64,000 nt of DNA. Origin: JAITWN01 sp964437335 (GTDB lineage Bacteria > Pseudomonadota > Gammaproteobacteria > SZUA-140). Every line of letters starts with the position of its first letter. Within the stretch, counting starts at the first letter, position 1. The stretch covers positions 1-64,000 of the forward strand of contig CAYTGL010000015.1 in NCBI GenBank assembly GCA_964437335.1, written 5' to 3'. The notes beneath the pieces were generated by a model. It was not told the origin of the DNA. It saw nothing but the letters and a program-made list of their open reading frames with translations, and did no database searches. Positions 52,097 through 60,660 of the stretch are shown one piece after another. The position numbers were made by a program, and so were the translations under genes.

Positions 52097-53140
52097 TCAC
52101 GACCAGCGCAGGCGCCTGGTCAACCTGCCCTTGTCGAGATGCTCCTGGAGCACCTTCAATCGCATAAAGGAGGATTGCCTGAAATTGGTGTCCTTGAAGT
52201 GCATTGCGGTCAATCCTTCCCTGAGGGCGGCGATCGCACCCGACAGATCAACCCGGGTCTGGTGCATGGGCGCCAGTCTGCCGAACAGATCGAAATTGAC
52301 CTGGTAGGAACGTTTATCGGGCGCCGCATCCTTGTTGATCGAGACTTCTATACCGGGGATCTCGCGCGCCACCGCCTCGGCCAGGGATTTGACCTGGTAA
52401 TTCCAGGCATTGCTCCCTACGTTAAGGGCGATGAAGTGACCGCCGTTGTCGACCTGCCGCGTAACGGCCCAATCGATCGCGCGCGCCATGTCCTGCACCG
52501 TTATCAGCGGTCGCCAGGGGGTGCCGTCGCTGAGGATCATGATCTTCCGGGCGGCAATGGCATTGGCCACGAAATCATTCAACACCAGATCCAGTCTTAA
52601 TCTCTCGCTCATGCCGCAGGCCGTGGCGAAACGCAGGCTGGTCACGACAAATCTTTCATTGGCGAGGGCTTTGAGGTCGTTTTCGGAATAGACCTTGGAT
52701 TTCGCATATGCGGTCAGCGGATTCAGCTCCGCATCCTCCGTTCTGGCGCCGCCCTCGGCGAATCCGTATACACTGCAACTCGATGCAAAAACAAAATTTC
52801 TTACGCCGGCCTTCCTTGCCTTGTCCGCCAACGCGATGGTAGCCCGGTAATTGATTTCCATGGTGACTTCTTCAAAGGCATTGCCCATGGGATCGTTCGA
52901 TATCGCGGCCAGATGGACGATGGCGTCAACGCCGGTCAGCATCTCCGCGCTGACATCACGCACGTCCATGAAATACTGAATATTCAGGCGACATTCCGGC
53001 ATCACATTCGCCGCCGTCAGACAATGGCCGAAATATCCCAGGTCGAGTCCCGCAAGCCTGGCGTCCGGATAGGATAATCTCAATTGCCTGGTGACCGCAG
53101 GTCCCACGTATCCCATGTTTCCGGTAATCAAAATATTCAT
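52097..53140 (-). CDS. NAD-dependent nucleotide-sugar epimerase/reductase (extended SDR)
   Basis: A 347-aa extended SDR: MNILITGNMGYVGPAV is the NAD-binding loop, then DAIVHLAAISNDPMGN, FASSCSVYGFA and TAYAKSKVYSE (Ser, Y-x3-K). It acts on the sugar nucleotide made by the rfbF product: 4,6-dehydration, epimerisation or reduction. The early Y-V-G after the glycine loop and the C-terminal Arg-rich tail (GRLTRRLRWS) are seen in SDRs of C-methylated sugar operons. 18 bp separate it from the FAD-oxidoreductase gene. Confidence 0.85.
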   Translation of the reverse strand: MNILITGNMGYVGPAVTRQLRLSYPDARLAGLDLGYFGHCLTAANVMPECRLNIQYFMDVRDVSAEMLTGVDAIVHLAAISNDPMGNAFEEVTMEINYRATIALADKARKAGVRNFVFASSCSVYGFAEGGARTEDAELNPLTAYAKSKVYSENDLKALANERFVVTSLRFATACGMSERLRLDLVLNDFVANAIAARKIMILSDGTPWRPLITVQDMARAIDWAVTRQVDNGGHFIALNVGSNAWNYQVKSLAEAVAREIPGIEVSINKDAAPDKRSYQVNFDLFGRLAPMHQTRVDLSGAIAALREGLTAMHFKDTNFRQSSFMRLKVLQEHLDKGRLTRRLRWS

Positions 53141-53158
53141 GATTCTATCGACTCGGTT

Positions 53159-54358
53159 TTAGTGCATTAATCTGTCTATTTCGTCGCATACATGTTCTGA
53201 AAATGGAATGGAGCAGGTAAAGGCCGGTGATACGGCATTAAGGACATGGAGGGATTTTCCATCGCCCTCGATTACAAAGTCCATCTCCAGTTTTCTGGTT
53301 CTGTGATCCAGGAGTTGCGCCCGGATGCCGGGCTTCGCCCACCTTCTGTATCGGCTGGAATCCACTCCTTCCACAAGGACGGAAGCGAGCTGAACCATCC
53401 TGGTGCGGGAATACTTCCTCAATTCCTCGACGGCGAGTTTCTTGAAATCAAAATTCGAGTGGGTAAAAAGGCCCAGCTGCCGGTAGATGATCTCCATAAA
53501 CTCCGTCAAACTGAAATTCTCAGCGCCTCGATATTGTTCACGCCAGAATACTGGTATGGCGGTCGGGCCTATTTTCGCGTCATTGTTGACAGTCAGCGTG
53601 TAATGGACCCCCAGAAAGGGATTGCGCAGGTCAGGCACGGGATAGATATTGGTGCGGATCGCCCCTTTGGGCTCGTCGGAGTAGAGGTACAGACCCTTGA
53701 AGGGCAGGATACTGTAGTGTTCGGAAAATCCGAAGTCTTTAGCGATCTTGTCCGCGTACAACCCGGCCGCATTGATGACGTAACCCGCGCCATAGATCCC
53801 GGATGAGGTCGTCACGACGCCGTTCTTCATACCCAGGTAACTGACTCCGGTGAGTATCTGGATGCCCTCGCGCAGGGCATCCAGAGTCATTTGACGCATG
53901 ACCTCCGCCGGATCCACCGATGCGGTGGTTGGGGAAAACAGTGCCCGGCCGCAGGTCTTTACTCGCGGCTCTATCGCCTTCGCCTCGGATTCCGACAATT
54001 GGGTGAGGGGAACCGCATTGGCAATCCCTCGCTTCAGAAGTTCGTCCATCTGGGGCAAATCACGTTCATCCCGCGCAACGACCAGCTTGCCGCATGAATT
54101 GATTCTGATGCCGTTTTGATGACAGTATTCGGTCAGCGCCATATTACCCATGCGGGTAAAACGCGCCTTCAGACTGTCCGGGGTGTAATAAAACCCTGCG
54201 TGCAAGACCCCGCTGTTCCGGCCGCTTGCATGCTGACCGCAGTCCTTCTCTTTTTCAATCAGAACAACCCTGGCATCGGAGTACCGCCGTTTCATGTTCC
54301 TGGCGATATTGATTCCGATCACTCCTCCACCAATGACGAGGAAATCCGCATTAATCAC
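53159..54358 (-). CDS. FAD-dependent oxidoreductase (L-2-hydroxyglutarate oxidase-like)
   Basis: A 399-aa DAO-family flavoprotein. The GTG at 54358 starts VINADFLVIGGGVIGINIAR, the FAD dinucleotide loop, 4 bp after the cytidylyltransferase stop. It has LIEKEKDCGQHASGRNSGVL (the 'HaSgrNSGVlH' signature of LhgO), YGAGYVINAAGLYADKIA and the C-terminal FTCSIPFSEHVCDEI. By sequence it resembles LhgO, which oxidises L-2-hydroxyglutarate, but its place inside a nucleotide-sugar operon suggests oxidation of a sugar or a sugar-linked hydroxy acid. The longer open frame to 54508 overlaps the upstream gene and is rejected. Confidence 0.85.
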   Translation of the reverse strand: MINADFLVIGGGVIGINIARNMKRRYSDARVVLIEKEKDCGQHASGRNSGVLHAGFYYTPDSLKARFTRMGNMALTEYCHQNGIRINSCGKLVVARDERDLPQMDELLKRGIANAVPLTQLSESEAKAIEPRVKTCGRALFSPTTASVDPAEVMRQMTLDALREGIQILTGVSYLGMKNGVVTTSSGIYGAGYVINAAGLYADKIAKDFGFSEHYSILPFKGLYLYSDEPKGAIRTNIYPVPDLRNPFLGVHYTLTVNNDAKIGPTAIPVFWREQYRGAENFSLTEFMEIIYRQLGLFTHSNFDFKKLAVEELRKYSRTRMVQLASVLVEGVDSSRYRRWAKPGIRAQLLDHRTRKLEMDFVIEGDGKSLHVLNAVSPAFTCSIPFSEHVCDEIDRLMH

Positions 54359-54362
54359 AAAG

Positions 54363-55130
54363 CTACCAGACCTTCCATGGGGCTTTGCCGGTTTTCCACA
54401 GGTCATCGAGTCGATTCTTGTCGCGTTGCGTGTCCATGGAGTACCAGAATCCATCGTGACGGTAGGCAGAGAGGTTACCCTCACGCGTGAGGCGCTGCAT
54501 CGGATCATGCTCCCACATCATCCCGTCGTCTTCTATGTAGTCGATCACCCTGGGCGAAAGCACGAAGAATCCCCCGTTGATCCAGCCGCCTTCATGAGGT
54601 TTTTCTTCAAAGCTCCTGATGACGGAATCCTTGTCAAAATCCAGCGAACCAAATCTATGCGGTGGCTGAACGGCGGTCAGTGTTGCCAGAGCGCCCTGGG
54701 ATTTATGAAAGTCGATGAGCTTTTTAATATCAACGTCACTGACTCCGTCACCATAAGTAAAGCAAAAATCATCATCCCCGAGATATGACCTGACTCTTCT
54801 CAGGCGGCCACCTGTACCAGAACCATCGCCGGTATCGATCAGGGTGATACGCCATGGTTCGGTACCGCTCTGGTGCATTTCGACCCGATTCTTCGCCAGA
54901 TCGATAGTCACGTCGGATTTGTGCAGGACGTAATTCGCGAAATACTCCTTGATGACGTAGCCTTTGTAGCCGCAGCATACGATGAAGTCATGTAGACCAT
55001 AGGCGGAATAGATCTTCATGATATGCCAAAGGATCGGCATGCCTCCGATCTCCACCATGGGTTTGGGCTTGAGCTGTGTTTCTTCGCTGAGCCGGGTCCC
55101 GAGGCCCCCGGCCAATATCACGACTTTCAT
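54363..55130 (-). CDS. rfbF: Glucose-1-phosphate cytidylyltransferase
   Basis: Makes CDP-glucose from CTP and glucose-1-phosphate, the first step to 3,6-dideoxy and related sugars. The 255-aa protein has LAGGLGTRLSEETQLKPKPM (loop binding CTP), GYKGYVIKEYFANY, CFTYGDGVSDVDI (metal Asp) and GGFFVLSPRVIDYIED, all close to RfbF. CDP-glucose 4,6-dehydratase (RfbG) is not obvious; the SDR at 52097 may do this or the gene lies elsewhere. It heads the operon of six genes, 15 bp after the ATPase gene on the same strand. Confidence 0.95.
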   Translation of the reverse strand: MKVVILAGGLGTRLSEETQLKPKPMVEIGGMPILWHIMKIYSAYGLHDFIVCCGYKGYVIKEYFANYVLHKSDVTIDLAKNRVEMHQSGTEPWRITLIDTGDGSGTGGRLRRVRSYLGDDDFCFTYGDGVSDVDIKKLIDFHKSQGALATLTAVQPPHRFGSLDFDKDSVIRSFEEKPHEGGWINGGFFVLSPRVIDYIEDDGMMWEHDPMQRLTREGNLSAYRHDGFWYSMDTQRDKNRLDDLWKTGKAPWKVW

Positions 55131-55145
55131 TCATGAACCTCTGGA

Positions 55146-56048
55146 TCAGGGTTTATTCCGGGTTCGATTCATTGCGGCAGGAGGAGGGCCTGACTCCGAG
55201 TCGATATCGTCTTCTTCGGCCTCGTGGGAGAGGAACAGGCCACCGATGATCTTGTCACGGACCACGTCATGGACCAGATCAGCATCAATGGTTGCCTTTT
55301 CGTCAGCGAATCCGCAAACCAGCGCCGTATCACACAGCACATTGATCAGTCTCGGTACTCCGCGCGTGTAATAGTGAACCGTGACGCAAGCTGACGCTTC
55401 AAAAATATTCGGGTCTCCGCCTGCAACGGCCAGCCGGTGCTTGATATATTCAGAAGTCCCCTGCAGGTCGAGCGGGCTCAGATGGAAATCGATGGCGATA
55501 CGTTGCGCGAACTGCTCGAGTTCGGGGCGGCGCAGCATGTTTCGCAGTTCGGGCTGACCGACCAGCATCAATTGCAGTATCAGTTGCTTGTTCGCATTGA
55601 TGTTCGACAGCATCCGCAGTTGTTCGAGCGCCTCGATGTCGAGGTTCTGCGCCTCATCGATGATCAGGATGGTCCGGTGGCCGAGGTCGTATTCGCGATT
55701 CAGGAAGTTGACGAGCGTATGATAAAGTTCAACCTTCTCCATGCCGCGGTATTCGAGCTTGAAGGCGAGCAAAACCCATTGCAACAGCTCGCCATAGGAG
55801 CGGTGCGCATTCGATACCAGGCCAACCTTGATGTTATCGTCGTTTTCGATCTGCCCGAGCAGTTGACGCACCAGCGTCGTTTTCCCCGAACCGATCTCGC
55901 CGGTAATCACCGTGAACCCCGCCTGGTTCATGAGCCCGTATTCCAGCATGGAAAACGCCATCCGGTGATTCCTGCTCATATAGAGGAAGGCGGGATCCGG
56001 GAGCAGAGAGAAGGGCTTTTCCCTGAATTTGTAGAATGAGAGATACAT
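55146..56048 (-). CDS. ExeA/GspA-like AAA ATPase (XrtA-system-associated type)
   Basis: A 300-aa ATPase of the AAA_22/ExeA group seen in eps loci of PEP-CTERM/XrtA bacteria: YLSFYKFREKPFSLLPDPAF at the start, Walker A TGEIGSGKTT, Walker B TILIIDEAQNLD, sensor LMLVGQPELRNML and the arginine-finger region RGVPRLINVLCDTAL. The C-terminal 40 residues are acidic then basic (EEDDIDSESG). Function is probably assembly or gating of the export complex. The ATG at 56048 is preferred to the TTG at 56054. The kinase gene is 77 bp upstream. Confidence 0.85.
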   Translation of the reverse strand: MYLSFYKFREKPFSLLPDPAFLYMSRNHRMAFSMLEYGLMNQAGFTVITGEIGSGKTTLVRQLLGQIENDDNIKVGLVSNAHRSYGELLQWVLLAFKLEYRGMEKVELYHTLVNFLNREYDLGHRTILIIDEAQNLDIEALEQLRMLSNINANKQLILQLMLVGQPELRNMLRRPELEQFAQRIAIDFHLSPLDLQGTSEYIKHRLAVAGGDPNIFEASACVTVHYYTRGVPRLINVLCDTALVCGFADEKATIDADLVHDVVRDKIIGGLFLSHEAEEDDIDSESGPPPAAMNRTRNKP

Positions 56049-56125
56049 GGTCAATACTTATTCAGTTTGCCCCACGCCATGCTTTTCGGCCGGCGACATG
56101 GTGGTCGGTGCGAGATGTCATATAT

Positions 56126-56905
56126 TCAGTATCCATAATACTGGTCGGATGCTTCTGGTGACTTGTTGAGCACCGTGCCCAGGAGATTGGTGCTCTGCAG
56201 AAGCTCAAGCGCCTTGCCTATATCCTTGGTCTGGGTGCGGGCTTCTTCGACAACCAGCAGAAAGGAATGAATGTGGGGCGAGACCACCAGTACATCGTCC
56301 GCCACCAGCACCGGCGGCAGATCGACAACAACGATCCACGACGGAAAATATTTTTTGATCTCCTGAAACAATTGCGGGATTCTGCCCGATGACAGGATCT
56401 CAGACGAGTTTGCATAGGAGGTATTGCCCGGCACGATTGTCAATCGGTCGATTCCGGGATTGACCATGACTTGTTGCAGAGGGGTGCCGGCCAGCAGGAA
56501 ATCGCTGACGCCATATTCGGGGTGAAAGCCGAAACGCTTGTGGATGCTGGGTCTGCGCATGTCCAGGTCGATCAGCACTACATTGCGCCCGATCTCCATC
56601 ATTGCCAGACTGATGGCAAGATTAATCGCGGTCATCGTCTTGCCTTCGCCCGGATTGGCGCTGGTCACCCCCAGGCTGTGCCAGCCGTTGGCGCGCATCT
56701 GATGCCAAATGCGGGTACGAAGCAGCTTGAAGGCCTGGGCGATGTCGATGTGGTCTTCGCCAATGAATATCCTGTTGCGACGCAGGGCATCGCGGGAGAT
56801 TTCGATTCTGCGAATGGCGGGATCGCCGCCCGGCTGCCGGCTCTCGAAAGGGCCCGCAGCCTGTTCATTCCGAATCCTTTCTACCGCCTTGGTAATGCGA
56901 TCCAT
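56126..56905 (-). CDS. Tyrosine autokinase (CpsD/CapB-like; XrtA-system-associated type)
   Basis: A 259-aa BY-kinase: Walker A SANPGEGKT, Walker A' LIDLDMRRPS and Walker B SWIVVVDLPP with the C-terminal tyrosine cluster DQYYGY as the site of autophosphorylation. In Wzc-type systems cycles of phosphorylation control oligomer state and chain length. Here it is separate from the co-polymerase encoded just upstream (104 bp), as in Gram-positive and XrtA loci, and not fused as in E. coli Wzc. Confidence 0.9.
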   Translation of the reverse strand: MDRITKAVERIRNEQAAGPFESRQPGGDPAIRRIEISRDALRRNRIFIGEDHIDIAQAFKLLRTRIWHQMRANGWHSLGVTSANPGEGKTMTAINLAISLAMMEIGRNVVLIDLDMRRPSIHKRFGFHPEYGVSDFLLAGTPLQQVMVNPGIDRLTIVPGNTSYANSSEILSSGRIPQLFQEIKKYFPSWIVVVDLPPVLVADDVLVVSPHIHSFLLVVEEARTQTKDIGKALELLQSTNLLGTVLNKSPEASDQYYGY

Positions 56906-57009
56906 GGTTTATTCTCAATTGCTCTGCGGCTGCTACCGCAGGGGTACCCACTGCGTCAGTCGCACATACAAATCGGCCGATTACGCTTTCTCTTGACGGT
57001 GCAACCTCA

Positions 57010-58683
57010 TTACGAGGTTAAAAAGACCTGTGCCGACATCAGGCCCAGCACCAGTACTACCAGTACCGACGCACCAATCAGCATAACCCGGCGCTGAAGC
57101 TGACGCACATCATCCTCGGTCCTGATATAGGGAATCATCACCAGAGGCGGCGCGCCTGCCAGTGCAGCGACGCCCTTGGAGCCGCGTATGCTGCGATCAA
57201 GATACTCGGCGCCCGCCGCGAATCCAATGCCGCTGGTCAACGAAAGGACGAATCCGAGGAGCAGGATGCCAAGCCGGTTGGGCTCGGACGGCTGACTGGG
57301 GATATAAGGCGCTTCTATCAACGAGAACCGCTCGCCCCGCTGTTCTGTCTCCAGTTGTTGGCCAAGCTGTGCCTCGAGTTGTTTCTGCTTGATTTCATGG
57401 AACTTTTTGACGGTGTTGTCATATTCTCGACGAAGGACGAAGCTTTCCTGCTCGACGCCGGGGATCTGCGTGATGCGATGTTCATACAGCGCCAGCTTTT
57501 CCCTGAGCCTCTCCCTGAGATCAGAGAGCGATTTGAGACGAATTTTCGCAGCCTCGAGCTGGGTCCGGGTGGAAATGTAGGCGGGGTTGTCCGGCTCATA
57601 TTCACCGCTCACGAAGCTGTTGGCGCGGGCCCGTTGCAACTCATCCTCGAGCACCAGTATCGACCTTTGCAGCCTCAGGATGTCGGGATGATTAGCTGAA
57701 TAGCGCTCTTGGGAGGCGGTCAGTTCCGCCCGGGATTTCAGGATCTGCTCTTCGATTTGCCGGGTATTCTCGGTGTCTCCGATTCGCGCGCGCAGCGATT
57801 CGATTTCCCGGCGCAAGCCGATCACATCGGGATGATCCGGCGCATACAATGCAGAAGCGGTCAGATAGCGTACCTGCAGCGCCCTGATCCGTCCCGCGGG
57901 ACTCTCGCCGGTGTTCGGCTCCAGATGCGCCAGTTGCGTCTCCAGGAACAGCTCGCGTTCCTGCTGCGCGGTTATTTCTCGTTGCGTATCTTCCAGTTCA
58001 CGCTCGGTGCGCTCCATCAAGCTCATGTTCATTTGCATCAATTCCGGCATTTGGCCCACGTTCTTTTCCTTGAAGGCCGCAAGCTCCGACTCCAGTTCGG
58101 CAAGCCGGATACTTAACTTGTTCGCTTCTTCTGCCAGGAACCCGGATGTTTCCGCCGCCATTTGCGAGCGGATCCTGATGTTTTCCTGTAGAAACAGCGA
58201 TGACAGTTCATCGGCGACGTTACGCGCGGCGACGGGGTCATGACTATCGAAAGTCAACTCAAACGCGATCGTGGCTACGCCGGATCTGCCGCTGGAGGGA
58301 TCGGTAACATCGGCGCTGATCATTTTGATACTGATGCCTTCTCTCACCCGGGAAATGATCTGGGATCTGTCTTCGCGTTCCATCTTGTCCCGGAACAGAT
58401 CGAATTTTTCAATGATATTCCATAAATTCTCCCGCGTGAGCACCCGTTGACTGATGACCTGGATGCGTTCGGTCGCGAAGGTCGTGACCGTTGTGCGCAC
58501 CATGTCCCTGGGGATGTCCTGCTGTTCGATCAGGATTGTCGCCGTTGAACGGTAGACCGGCGGCAGGCCATAGGCAATGCCGATGGCGATCAGCAACACC
58601 ACGATTGTCGGGATGAGCAGATGGAATTTGCGGCGGTACAAAACCGCCATATAGTCGCTGATGTCAAGCGTATTGTAAGACAT
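57010..58683 (-). CDS. Polysaccharide co-polymerase (Wzz/GumC-like chain-length regulator)
   Basis: A 557-aa inner-membrane protein with N-terminal TM segment about residues 22-40 (LIPTIVVLLIAIGIAYGL), a long periplasmic coiled-coil region (LSIRLAELESELAAFKEKNV, ERTERELEDTQREITAQQER), the GNVR-like segment FVLRREYDNTVKKFHEIKQK followed by PSQPSEPNRLGILLLGFVLS, and two C-terminal TM helices. It has no cytoplasmic kinase domain; the kinase is the next gene. It sets the length of the exported glycan and bridges to the outer-membrane channel. GNVR and the proline-rich motif place it in the XrtA/GumC group. Confidence 0.9.
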   Translation of the reverse strand: MSYNTLDISDYMAVLYRRKFHLLIPTIVVLLIAIGIAYGLPPVYRSTATILIEQQDIPRDMVRTTVTTFATERIQVISQRVLTRENLWNIIEKFDLFRDKMEREDRSQIISRVREGISIKMISADVTDPSSGRSGVATIAFELTFDSHDPVAARNVADELSSLFLQENIRIRSQMAAETSGFLAEEANKLSIRLAELESELAAFKEKNVGQMPELMQMNMSLMERTERELEDTQREITAQQERELFLETQLAHLEPNTGESPAGRIRALQVRYLTASALYAPDHPDVIGLRREIESLRARIGDTENTRQIEEQILKSRAELTASQERYSANHPDILRLQRSILVLEDELQRARANSFVSGEYEPDNPAYISTRTQLEAAKIRLKSLSDLRERLREKLALYEHRITQIPGVEQESFVLRREYDNTVKKFHEIKQKQLEAQLGQQLETEQRGERFSLIEAPYIPSQPSEPNRLGILLLGFVLSLTSGIGFAAGAEYLDRSIRGSKGVAALAGAPPLVMIPYIRTEDDVRQLQRRVMLIGASVLVVLVLGLMSAQVFLTS

Positions 58684-58775
58684 GACCGGATATGCCTGCG
58701 TTTTCGAGGTAAAGCTTCAATTGATCGTTTTCCATAAATCCATAATATCAGCATGGCAGCCCGTTGCGGCCGCGG

Positions 58776-60026
58776 CTAGCGCGATGCGGAGAATCCTTGC
58801 CATGCATAGTTGACGGACAGGTAAACGGCGTTGCTGTCACCTGCCTTGCCTGCGTCGTCAAACTCTTGCCAGCGATAGGTATACGAGCCATCAATGCTCC
58901 AGAATCGCGTTATCGACCGCCGGACGCCGAGATCAATACTATAATAGGTCCGGTTGTTGGATGTCCGCTCCAGATCGAGCGACTTGTTTCTGAACGCCAG
59001 GCCACTGAGCCAGAGGGACAAGGTCGGCGACATCTGGTGGCTAACATTGGCCCTGAGCTGATCACTCAACAGGACATCACTTGTGCCGCTAGGATACACA
59101 TCCCGCAGCAGATTGAGCCGATAGCTGGTCGATCTGGCGCGACTGACCAGGCCGGCATTGATGACCCCGCCCGTCGTTTCGCCGCTGAGGAACGACGTCG
59201 ACCGGTAACCGGCGGAGATCGATCCCTGGAGAATCGGGGAAAATTCATGTCTCAGAGTCAGATCGACAGAGTAATTATCCGCCGTCGTATTCGTATCGGA
59301 TGCTTCATATCTGGACGCGGAGACGCCGGCTTCCACGATGTCTCGCCGGGTCATCCGGTGCGACAGGGCAGCTTCGACTACCTGGGTCCAGAAATCGGTC
59401 AGAAAGGTATCTTCCTGGCCGGAATAGCGAACATCGTTCAGGCGGTATCCCAGTCTCACAGAGGTCGTCTGCGTCAAGGCATGGGTCCATGTCGGTATCA
59501 GGCGCAGTTGGTTGCGGCGGACCACGACCTCCACGAGATTGACATCGACGACACCACCATCGAGATCGCCCGTCTCGCCATTTTCACTTTCAGACCCGGT
59601 GCCTGTCGCTACCTCCGTGACGGTCGTGGTCGTGGTGTCGCTCTTGTAAAAACCGTTCCAGCTCAATCTACTGCGCCTCGCGCTGGTATCACCGGACAGG
59701 GTCAGCATGCCGACATCGGAATCGGTGATTTGAGACTCTGTATAGCGATAAAAGATCAGGCGACCGCCGAAGTTGATGGTGCTGGCCGGGGTCCGCTGGG
59801 TGAAATTCACCTCCGGGGCCGCCGTTACTCCCATCGTGGAGAGCGGAAATGTCTCGCTCAGATAGATATTGTCGTCAGACAAGAAGCTTGCCTGCACCGA
59901 CGGACTAACCGACCATTCGGCGCCGTATGTGGCGCCGGAAAGCGCGCAGGCCAGGCAGGCATGGAGCAGCAGCGCAATTGACTTGCGAGTGGGCGGTTGT
60001 GAAGGCGAACAGCGCGCCTGCTGCAT
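58776..60026 (-). CDS. Outer-membrane beta-barrel protein of the EPS locus
   Basis: A 416-aa protein with a signal peptide (SIALLLHACLACALSGATYG) and a mature part made of alternating amphipathic strands (PASTINFGGRLIFYRYTESQ, TSVRLGYRLNDVRYSGQED, YSIDLGVRRSITRFWSIDGS) up to a terminal NYAWQGFSAS, like TIGR03016-type PEP-CTERM-system-associated barrels. The role is probably the outer-membrane part of the exporter or an accessory pore. The stop codon of the export-protein gene overlaps the GTG 6 nt before the chosen ATG, so the true start could be either; translational coupling is clear. Confidence 0.8.
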   Translation of the reverse strand: MQQARCSPSQPPTRKSIALLLHACLACALSGATYGAEWSVSPSVQASFLSDDNIYLSETFPLSTMGVTAAPEVNFTQRTPASTINFGGRLIFYRYTESQITDSDVGMLTLSGDTSARRSRLSWNGFYKSDTTTTTVTEVATGTGSESENGETGDLDGGVVDVNLVEVVVRRNQLRLIPTWTHALTQTTSVRLGYRLNDVRYSGQEDTFLTDFWTQVVEAALSHRMTRRDIVEAGVSASRYEASDTNTTADNYSVDLTLRHEFSPILQGSISAGYRSTSFLSGETTGGVINAGLVSRARSTSYRLNLLRDVYPSGTSDVLLSDQLRANVSHQMSPTLSLWLSGLAFRNKSLDLERTSNNRTYYSIDLGVRRSITRFWSIDGSYTYRWQEFDDAGKAGDSNAVYLSVNYAWQGFSASR

Positions 60027-60031
60027 TAGCA

Positions 60032-60655
60032 CTAGGGAACGACGACGACGTCGCCACGTTTCAGGATGATATTCTGACCCAGGTTGCGACCCGCCTTGAC
60101 GCTGGAGTACTGGAACGGGATGGCGGTTTCAACGCCATTCTCCCTGCGCAGTATCTTGATTTGATTTTCCGAGGCAAAGGGCGTCAACCCGCCTGCAATC
60201 GCCAGTGCCTGCACGACGTCGATGTAATGACCCACCTGGAACTGGCCGGAACTCTTGACTTCCCCGATGACATAGATCTTGTAGGCCGCAACCTTGTCGA
60301 CGATCACCGTTATAACCGGATCGGGCATGTATTTTTTCAGGCGCTCGGTAATTTCCCGCTGCAGCTCCGCCGGGGTGCGGGAGGCGGCCGTAATCTCTCC
60401 AACCAGCGGGAAAGATATATTGCCGTCCGGCCTGACGGTGACAGTGCGCTGGAGCGTTTCTTCTCGCCAGACGGAGATATCCAGTACGTCGTCCGGGCCT
60501 ATCAGATACTGGGCGACGGTATCACCCTGCAGAGTCAGGAGATTCGACTCCTCGGCATGAACGGTGCTGAAAGCGGTCAGAAAAATGAGTAGAACGCATA
60601 ATTTTTCAAGAACAGCGGTTCCGGTTCGCGAGAGGGTGGTGTGTTTGTTGATCAT
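60032..60655 (-). CDS. Polysaccharide export protein (Wza-like, SLBB domain)
   Basis: A 207-aa exported protein of the Poly_export/SLBB family. The ATG at 60655 gives a Sec signal (LCVLLIFLTAFSTVHAEES). It has YLIGPDDVLDISVWREETLQ (Poly_export start), SFPLVGEITAASRTPAELQ, and one SLBB domain (YKIYVIGEVKSSGQFQVGHY). It is shorter than Wza (379 aa), with a single SLBB domain, as in XrtA loci. It would form the periplasmic ring or channel, contacting the co-polymerase. It starts 5 bp after the initiating transferase gene stops. Confidence 0.9.
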   Translation of the reverse strand: MINKHTTLSRTGTAVLEKLCVLLIFLTAFSTVHAEESNLLTLQGDTVAQYLIGPDDVLDISVWREETLQRTVTVRPDGNISFPLVGEITAASRTPAELQREITERLKKYMPDPVITVIVDKVAAYKIYVIGEVKSSGQFQVGHYIDVVQALAIAGGLTPFASENQIKILRRENGVETAIPFQYSSVKAGRNLGQNIILKRGDVVVVP

Positions 60656-60660
60656 GGTTA

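Noticed and set aside
58764..59981. A 405-codon open frame on the plus strand
   Set aside because: It runs exactly antisense to the outer-membrane barrel gene, has no signal or domain and an Arg/Gly/Gln-rich composition typical of shadow frames.
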